Assembly (NCBI RefSeq): GCF_020829685.1
Contig: NZ_JAIVFR010000120.1
Coordinates: 1 to 10,887 of the forward strand
DNA length: 10,887 bases
Direction of reading: 5' to 3'
Source: Nostoc sp. CHAB 5715
GTDB lineage: Bacteria > Cyanobacteriota > Cyanobacteriia > Cyanobacteriales > Nostocaceae
The notes under the pieces: generated by a model
The model's database searches: none
What the model was told of the DNA's origin: nothing
The model's input: only the letters and a program-made list of their open reading frames with translations
Made by a program: the position numbers and the translations under genes
Shown: piece after piece, positions 6,373 to 10,887 of the stretch
How positions within the stretch are numbered: the first letter of the stretch is position 1
Layout of the letters: each line of letters opens with the position of its first letter

Positions 6373-6510
6373 ATGAGCAATCAGCAATGCTGCGAAACTT
6401 TAGATTCGTCTACATTGCCTCTGGATAAACTCCTTCGATTGCAGATTAAGTCTGCTGCCCAACGGTTGGTTGTGAGTACTAAGAAGGCACTTTGGCAGGA
6501 TACGAGATAA
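6373..6510 (+). CDS. Small ORF, 45 aa, unknown function
   Basis: The protein begins MSNQQCCETLDSSTLP and ends KKALWQDTR. It is basic in its second half, has a Cys-Cys pair at residues 6-7, and has no membrane segment. ATG 6373 is preceded by GAGGTG (6361-6366) six bases upstream, a fair ribosome binding site. Direct repeats of possible regulatory type lie about 75 bases before it. The ORF ends 171 bases before the diiron-enzyme gene. Just after the stop, AAGGAG (6510-6515) precedes a 14-codon ORF starting at 6527. I recognise no family. It may be a leader or precursor peptide of the same operon, a truncated remnant, or chance. Confidence 0.4.
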   Translation: MSNQQCCETLDSSTLPLDKLLRLQIKSAAQRLVVSTKKALWQDTR

Positions 6511-6681
6511 AGGAGTATTTACTTCAATGACACCGCCCATGCTTTGCTTCTTTTACCAGCAGTGCAACTAAAGGGCAGTTTGGACTTTGCTTGGGTTATT
6601 TAGCTTATTTCGCAACAACTTTATTATTGCCACGAGTGACTTGCCCCAATTTTGTAGCAAATGTAAGTTAGGAAACGAACT

Positions 6682-7527
6682 ATGCGTAATGACTTGTTAA
6701 TTAATACTGAATCAGCGTGTTTCGTGCCTGACGAAACAGTGATCAAAACTGCTAACTACACTCAAAGGCATCGACCCACTTCTGCAAAAAGTGGCGATCG
6801 CTTTGCCTCAAATATGAGTCATGCAGAGAAGATAGCTCAAACTCAGAAACTTTTAGATAGGGCGATCGCCTATGCTTGGCACACAGTCAAGACGGAGCGC
6901 AGACCACCAGCCTTGACCCCCATACGATGGGTATGGCGGCTCGCAGGTCTTTACCATCTGTGCCACTCCACCCCGCAGCTGATGGAGGAAGCTGCCCAGC
7001 GCTTTGCTTTAGCAGACCGCCAGAGTTTGGCGCAGTGGGCTGTAAAAAAAGCCAGAGAGGAGGCAGGTCACGATCAACTCGCTCTGCTCGATATTCAGTC
7101 GATGGGATATAAAGCTCAAGCAGTTGTGGAAGCGCTTGTTCCTCCAGCTGCAAAGGCTTTAGTCGATCACTTCACCCGAACCGTGCAAGACTCAGATCCA
7201 ATCGATTGCGTAGGTTATTCCTATACAGCCGAACGCCTAGCGATATGCAGAGGATTGGAATACATCCAGAGGGTAGAGGTATTGCTACCACCGGGTAAAA
7301 ATGCCACTCGTTGCCTGCGCGTACACAGTGCTGTTGGCACTGACGTAGAGCACGTAGAGGAGGCAGTTGAGATGATTGCAGAACTTACTCCCAAGGAGCA
7401 GACTCGTGTGGCAAAAGCCTGTCACAAAGCCGCATTGTTGCGCTTCAGCCCAGCGAAAGAAGACTACATATCAGATGAGGAAATTCAAAATGTTTTGAAA
7501 CCGTTGAAACTATTAGAACCTATATAA
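6682..7527 (+). CDS. Haem-oxygenase-like diiron enzyme (iron-containing redox enzyme family)
   Basis: This 281-aa, all-helical, soluble protein matches the TenA/CADD/UndA-type haem-oxygenase-like diiron oxidase (HDO) fold. Such enzymes activate O2 at two irons to oxidise or cleave amino acids, fatty acids or peptide side chains. Candidate metal ligands are Glu127 and His130 in REEAGHDQLALLDI (125-138), Glu184 in SYTAERLA (180-187), and His215, Asp221 and His224 in HSAVGTDVEHVEE (215-227). The last motif has two more residues between His and Asp than the H-x3-D-x2-H I expect, so metal binding should be confirmed. Residues 1-44 look like a low-complexity extension; Met45 is an alternative start but lacks a ribosome binding site, while ATG 6682 has only a weak AGGAAA. 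A hairpin and then the acidic peptide gene follow 112 bases downstream on the same strand, suggesting a shared job. The substrate is unknown. Confidence 0.72.
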   Translation: MRNDLLINTESACFVPDETVIKTANYTQRHRPTSAKSGDRFASNMSHAEKIAQTQKLLDRAIAYAWHTVKTERRPPALTPIRWVWRLAGLYHLCHSTPQLMEEAAQRFALADRQSLAQWAVKKAREEAGHDQLALLDIQSMGYKAQAVVEALVPPAAKALVDHFTRTVQDSDPIDCVGYSYTAERLAICRGLEYIQRVEVLLPPGKNATRCLRVHSAVGTDVEHVEEAVEMIAELTPKEQTRVAKACHKAALLRFSPAKEDYISDEEIQNVLKPLKLLEPI

Positions 7528-7542
7528 AACTACAGGTGAGAC

Positions 7543-7573
7543 TTGGTTATTAACTGTTCACACAGTAACCCAA
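7543..7573 (+). promoter_or_regulatory. Intercistronic hairpin between enzyme and peptide genes
   Basis: The inner stem is ACTGT (7553-7557) with ACAGT (7562-7566) over a TCAC loop. The outer stem is TTGGTT (7543-7548) with AACCCAA (7567-7573), with one bulge. It begins 15 bases after the enzyme stop and no T tract follows. This suits an mRNA processing or stabilising hairpin, or a partial terminator, that would set unequal levels of enzyme and peptide. Confidence 0.4.
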
Positions 7574-7639
7574 CAGCCAAGGACACGTCATCCGATACAG
7601 CCTCAACAGTACAATTCAGAACAATTACAAGGAGAAAAC

Positions 7640-7819
7640 ATGAATACTATAGCAACTACAGCTATCGACGAACAATCTTTAAGTTCTGACTATTTTCCTA
7701 GCAGCCTCATTGAGAGCAGCTTAGAGGTCTTAAATGATACGGAGTTTGAGTTGGAAAATATTATGGCCAAGGAATTTCCGCAAGGATTGCCAAGCGACCT
7801 TGAGAGTGGTGATTATTAA
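7640..7819 (+). CDS. Small acidic peptide, 59 aa; candidate substrate or precursor peptide of the diiron enzyme
   Basis: ATG 7640 is preceded by a strong Shine-Dalgarno AAGGAG (7629-7634) at ideal spacing, so translation is very likely. The sequence starts MNTIATTAIDEQSLSSDYFP, continues through an amphipathic acidic helix (residues about 23-46, ending AKEFP) and ends QGLPSDLESGDY. It has 13 Asp/Glu against one Lys and no Cys, His or Arg. Tyr occurs at 18 and at the very C-terminus (59), after a Gly (SGDY). There is no signal peptide and no membrane segment. An acidic helical leader with a short polar C-terminal tail, next to a redox enzyme, is typical of RiPP precursors. PqqA and the self-modifying CADD protein give precedents for Tyr as an oxidised residue. 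The function is inferred. Alternatives are an accessory or regulatory small protein. Confidence 0.65.
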   Translation: MNTIATTAIDEQSLSSDYFPSSLIESSLEVLNDTEFELENIMAKEFPQGLPSDLESGDY

Positions 7820-7891
7820 TTTTTGCCTATCTCGACATTTGGCATTGCTGATTTCAGGTATGAAAATGATTTTGCGTGATTTCAAAACTTT

Positions 7892-7922
7892 TGTAGAGAC
7901 TAGCAATTGCAACGTCTCTACA
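7892..7922. repeat. Small palindromic repeat (TGTAGAGAC...GTCTCTACA)
   Basis: TGTAGAGAC (7892-7900) and GTCTCTACA (7914-7922) form a perfect 9-bp stem with a 13-nt loop containing GCAATTGC. This is a recognisable cyanobacterial intergenic palindrome, related to the degenerate one at 2211-2241. It follows the peptide gene by 72 bases and may protect or end its mRNA. Confidence 0.7.
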
Positions 7923-7991
7923 CCCAGATTCATACATTGAATCAGCAACGCCCGATATTTTAATAGATTGGACTTGAGTTAACAGTCTATC

Positions 7992-8082
7992 ATCCCTGAA
8001 TTGTCTAGCTCCTATCAAGTAGGTTTAGAGAAGCTCCGATGCTGACTACACCTAACTACCTAACAGCTGGACAGTCAGGGAT
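7992..8082. repeat. Imperfect inverted repeat, about 90 nt
   Basis: ATCCCTGAATTGTCTAGCT (7992-8010) is nearly mirrored by AGCTGGACAGTCAGGGAT (8065-8082), with one extra base and one G-T or mismatch position. An inner TAGGT/ACCTA pair may extend the fold. It could be a small mobile palindrome or a structured 3' region. Confidence 0.45.
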
Positions 8083-8202
8083 TGATACTTATCAAGCAAA
8101 TGAAATATCCTCTCTGTTAAGCTGATTTTTCAGGTAAGGTTTGTGGTGAGACTCTCTAGAATGGTGAACTGATTACTGATTTCATACAATTGCTTGCCGA
8201 AG

Positions 8203-10791
8203 TTATCTTTCATAAGCCCCCAATACTTTCAGCGTCGCAATCATTGCTGTCGTTAAGCCTGTAATCCCTCTGATGTTCATTCCCTCATAGAATTTTTCAG
8301 CTTTTAAGGTTTTTAAGCACTCACTTGTGATAATATCCCAAAGTCGAATTGTTTCATCAGCACCACTGCTAGCCAAAGTTTGATTATCTGGGCTAAAGAC
8401 AACTGACCAGATCCAAGCCGAATGTCCACGCAATGTTTTTTTGCATTCGCCTGTATTCACATCCCATAATTTTACTGTGTAATCGGGACTGCTACTGGCT
8501 AGAGTCTGACCGTCCTGACTAAAGATGACTGCTTTAACGATACCATTTGCACAAACCTCAAAAGTTTTAAGACAGCTACCAGTACTGATATTCCACAACC
8601 GGATTTTTCCATCGTAACTGGCACTTGCTAGCAGTTGACCATCTGGACTAAAAGCAATTGACCAAACCCAATTCTTATGCCCCTCTAATGTTCCTTTACA
8701 CTCACCAGTACTAATATCCCACAGCTTGACTGTCTGATCCCAAGCGCCACTCGCTAGCGTTTTCCCTTGAGGACTGAAAGCAACTGATTGGACTACAGCA
8801 CGATGTCCCTGGAAAGTTTGCAAGGCTTGACCCGTATTAACATCCCACAACTTCACTGTTTGATCACCACTGCCACTTGCCAGTATTTGACCATCTGGAC
8901 TAAAGGCAACTGACAAGACTACAGCACGATGTCCCTGGAAAGTTTGCAAGGCTTGACTCGTATTAACATCCCACAACTTCACTGTTTGATCGTCGCTACC
9001 ACTTGCCAGTGTTTGCCCATTTGGACTAAAGGCAACCGCTCGAACCGCAGCACGATGTCCCTGGAGAGTCTGCAAGACTTGACCTGTATTCACATCCCAC
9101 AACCTTAGCGTGCAGTCGTGACTGCCACTTGCCAACATCTGACCATTTGGACTGTAAGCAACTGACCATACCTGACTGGTATATCCACTGAGAGTTTTGA
9201 TACACTGACCAGTGCTAACACTCCATACCTTCACTGTTTGGTCTTCGCCGCCACTGGCGAGAAGATCCCCTTGCAGGCTAAAGACAACAGAAAATACCCA
9301 ACCAGAATGTCCCTGAAAAGTTTTGATACACTCACCAGTGCTAACACTCCATAGCTTTACTGTCTGGTCATGACTGCCACTAGCGATGAGATTACCTTGA
9401 GGGCTAAAGGTAACTGACCAGACCGCAGCATGATGCCCCTGTAGAGTTTTGATGCATTCACCAGTGTTGAAATCCCATAACTTCACTGTTTGGTCATCAC
9501 TACTACTCGTTATTGTCCGACCGTCAGGATTGATACTGATTGATCGTATTCCATCACGATGTCCCTGGAAAATTCTAAGGCATTCACCAGTGCTGACATC
9601 CCACAATCTAATTGTATTGTCATCACTGCCGCTCACCAGCATCTGACTATCGGGATGAAAGACTGCACAGATTACCCAACTTGTATGCCCCCGAAAAATT
9701 CTAAGACATTCAGAGGTACTAACACTCCATAGCCTCATTAGATGGTCATTACTGCCACTTAATACCGTGTTACCATCTGGACTAAAAACAACCGACCAAA
9801 CCTCAGTATTGTTATGTTCCCGAAAAGTTTGGATGCATTGGCCTGTACTGATATCCCACAGTTTTACAGTAGAGTCAGCACTCCCGCTTGCAATGGTTCT
9901 GCTATCAGGACTGAAGGCAAGCGACACAACCCAGTTAGTATGTCCCTTACAAGTAAAAATTTGTTGCCAATCCGAAACTTGGTAAAAGCGAATCTCGCCA
10001 TTGGTATCACCCAAAGCTAAAAGTTTGCCATTAGGGCTAAAGGACAGCGACGAAACTCCACCGAAGGTTTCAGTAAAAACAGACCTATCAAAATTGGCGT
10101 TTTGAAAATTGACATCGTGCAATTTCACATTCCGCAGGTCTGCTTGCCAAACACTCAGATCAGAAAAATCATAGCCGCTAAGATCACTCTCTAGATAACA
10201 AAGCAAATTGAGAATATTTCCAGCTGTATAACTTTGTTCTAAGGGCGATGTCTTTTGTAACGCGGCTAAAATTTGGGTTAGCTGATTCTCCACGTTTTTT
10301 TTGCTTCTTAAGACAGTGAGCAATCCATCTATAACTGGCTTAAAAATGAGGCGAATTTGAATCTCTCTCACGTAGTCTTTCGCCGTCGCCTTCATCAAAG
10401 CATGACACCTAAATAAATCAAGATTCTGAGTTTCAATCTCCTGACAAACTACCTCTATCAATTGCTGAGTCACATACTCCATGACTACAGGTTGTAGCGT
10501 GAAGAGTGCTGTGCTTTTCTCAACCAAGGAGCGCCTTGCCAGAGACTCCAGAGCCTCCAGTAAGTTTTGTGGTGGTATTGGTGATACAATATCCTCTCGT
10601 ATTTCTGATAGTGAAACTGGCTCACGATTGATTGCTAGCCAGTACATAATATCCTTCTCTAAATTTGCCAAGCGCGAAAAGTGCTGGTCTAACAGATCAC
10701 GAATGCTGCCAAAAACAGCCGTGTAATGTTGCAGAAATTCAGAGACATTACCATCAAAAACATCTTGGATCGTTGTCGCTACTATCTTCAA
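8203..10791 (-). CDS. WD40-repeat protein, 14 blades; STAND protein lacking its NB-ARC ATPase domain
   Basis: This protein has 862 residues counted from a TTG at 10791. Residues 1-20 ([19 protein letters not shown]) are the last part of an NB-ARC module. Residues 25-120 are the winged-helix and connecting region ([20 protein letters not shown]). About 203-239 is a short pentapeptide-like stretch ([10 protein letters not shown]...ANFDRSVF). About 244-833 holds 14 WD40 repeats, each ending in LWDV(S/N)TG-type signatures, enough for two seven-bladed propellers. The tail [12 protein letters not shown] is typical of the intact C-terminus in cyanobacterial NB-ARC/WD40 proteins. Those full proteins are signal-transduction or defence-type STAND ATPases; here the P-loop region is absent. 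Upstream there are 17 more open codons and then TGA (10845-10843), with no ATG or GTG. The TTG is not a credible natural start, so the gene is probably a 5'-truncated remnant. The remaining frame is intact, implying a recent break. Confidence 0.85.
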   Translation of the reverse strand: MKIVATTIQDVFDGNVSEFLQHYTAVFGSIRDLLDQHFSRLANLEKDIMYWLAINREPVSLSEIREDIVSPIPPQNLLEALESLARRSLVEKSTALFTLQPVVMEYVTQQLIEVVCQEIETQNLDLFRCHALMKATAKDYVREIQIRLIFKPVIDGLLTVLRSKKNVENQLTQILAALQKTSPLEQSYTAGNILNLLCYLESDLSGYDFSDLSVWQADLRNVKLHDVNFQNANFDRSVFTETFGGVSSLSFSPNGKLLALGDTNGEIRFYQVSDWQQIFTCKGHTNWVVSLAFSPDSRTIASGSADSTVKLWDISTGQCIQTFREHNNTEVWSVVFSPDGNTVLSGSNDHLMRLWSVSTSECLRIFRGHTSWVICAVFHPDSQMLVSGSDDNTIRLWDVSTGECLRIFQGHRDGIRSISINPDGRTITSSSDDQTVKLWDFNTGECIKTLQGHHAAVWSVTFSPQGNLIASGSHDQTVKLWSVSTGECIKTFQGHSGWVFSVVFSLQGDLLASGGEDQTVKVWSVSTGQCIKTLSGYTSQVWSVAYSPNGQMLASGSHDCTLRLWDVNTGQVLQTLQGHRAAVRAVAFSPNGQTLASGSDDQTVKLWDVNTSQALQTFQGHRAVVLSVAFSPDGQILASGSGDQTVKLWDVNTGQALQTFQGHRAVVQSVAFSPQGKTLASGAWDQTVKLWDISTGECKGTLEGHKNWVWSIAFSPDGQLLASASYDGKIRLWNISTGSCLKTFEVCANGIVKAVIFSQDGQTLASSSPDYTVKLWDVNTGECKKTLRGHSAWIWSVVFSPDNQTLASSGADETIRLWDIITSECLKTLKAEKFYEGMNIRGITGLTTAMIATLKVLGAYER
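8791..8991. repeat. Near-identical tandem WD40 blade DNA
   Basis: 8791-8865 and 8917-8991 are identical over 75 bases apart from one C/T difference and lie exactly 126 bases (42 codons) apart. The next unit at about 9043 is clearly more diverged. This points to a recent duplication or gene conversion of a blade (repeats 9-11 of the protein). Confidence 0.85.
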
Positions 10792-10797
10792 AGCTTG

Positions 10798-10887
10798 GGC
10801 GTAATGAATATCGGTAACCGCCCAACTGTAAATGGTACTTATTCATCTGCGGAAATACATTTATTAGATTGGTATGGTGATTTGTAT
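10798..10887 (+). CDS. ribF: Riboflavin kinase domain of RibF, fragment running off the window
   Basis: RibF is the bifunctional riboflavin kinase/FAD synthetase that makes FMN and FAD. The 30 codons to the window edge read [20 protein letters not shown] and then [10 protein letters not shown]. This contains the flavokinase signature (G-x-x-x-I-G-x-R-P-T) and the E(V/I)HLLD...GDLYG strand found in the C-terminal domain. The N-terminal adenylyltransferase domain should precede it, but the DNA upstream is the start of the oppositely oriented WD40 gene. The homology meets the STAND homology at about 10792-10800. It is therefore a 5'-truncated fragment unless the join is an assembly error. The continuation lies outside the window. 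Confidence 0.75.

Larger units (their letters stand above)
7820..8202. other. Intergenic region between peptide gene and WD40 gene
   Basis: 383 bases with convergent flanking genes. It holds a short palindromic repeat (7892-7922), which is the likely 3' boundary of the peptide mRNA, and a larger imperfect inverted repeat (7992-8082). A 26-codon frame at 7860-7940 overlaps the palindrome and has no ribosome binding site, so I do not call it. No clear T-tract terminator serves either gene. Confidence 0.6.

Noticed and set aside
7730..7948. Overlapping open frames on both strands around the peptide's 3' half
   Set aside because: Shadows of the 59-aa peptide gene and of the palindrome at 7892-7922; neither has a ribosome binding site.
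8203..10791. Regular 126-bp periodicity that could suggest a CRISPR or satellite array
   Set aside because: The period equals 42 codons and is explained by WD40 blades in an open frame. There are no short identical repeats separated by unique spacers.

Overview
The window is cyanobacterial, most likely from a filamentous, heterocyst-type genome. HIP1 octamers (GCGATCGC) occur at 181, 1801, 2283, 3942, 5771, 6794 and 6862. The proteins have a cyanobacterial character: a debranching-type glycosidase, a STAND-derived WD40 protein, an IS701-type transposase remnant and an ERF protein. Small palindromes of the kind scattered through Nostocales genomes are also present. Much of the window is accessory DNA rich in remnants. 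Only a few genes look whole, and several are clearly cut at recognisable breakpoints.

Layout. 2-2203 (+) is the main part of a glycogen-debranching-enzyme-like glycosidase whose 5' end lies outside the window. It is followed by palindromes and terminators (2211-2400). 2422-3107 is a 686-bp internally deleted IS701-like element with perfect terminal inverted repeats. It abuts an ERF-family recombination gene (3108-3734, +) that has lost its N-terminal third. 3745-3874 is an imperfect palindrome built on a 14-bp tandem repeat. 3913-4078 is a MITE-like element with perfect 16-bp inverted ends, and it touches the break of a DAHP-synthase fragment (4079-4290, -). That fragment is fused to the 3' end of an NTF2-like gene (4277-4843, -). 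4844-6372 has no convincing protein gene but holds several hairpins and palindromes.

The centre of interest is 6265-7819 (+): direct repeats, a 45-codon ORF with a ribosome binding site, a haem-oxygenase-like diiron enzyme (HDO fold, 281 aa), an intercistronic hairpin, and a 59-aa, very acidic, Cys-free peptide with a strong Shine-Dalgarno sequence and a C-terminal Tyr. This resembles an enzyme plus peptide-substrate (RiPP-like) cassette. That function is inferred, not shown.

8203-10791 (-) encodes 14 WD40 blades and the winged-helix part of a cyanobacterial NB-ARC/WD40 STAND protein, but the ATPase domain is missing. At the point where it stops (about 10792-10800), a riboflavin kinase (ribF) C-terminal fragment begins on the opposite strand and runs off the window. 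This is a head-to-head junction of two gene pieces, so it is either a rearrangement or an assembly join.
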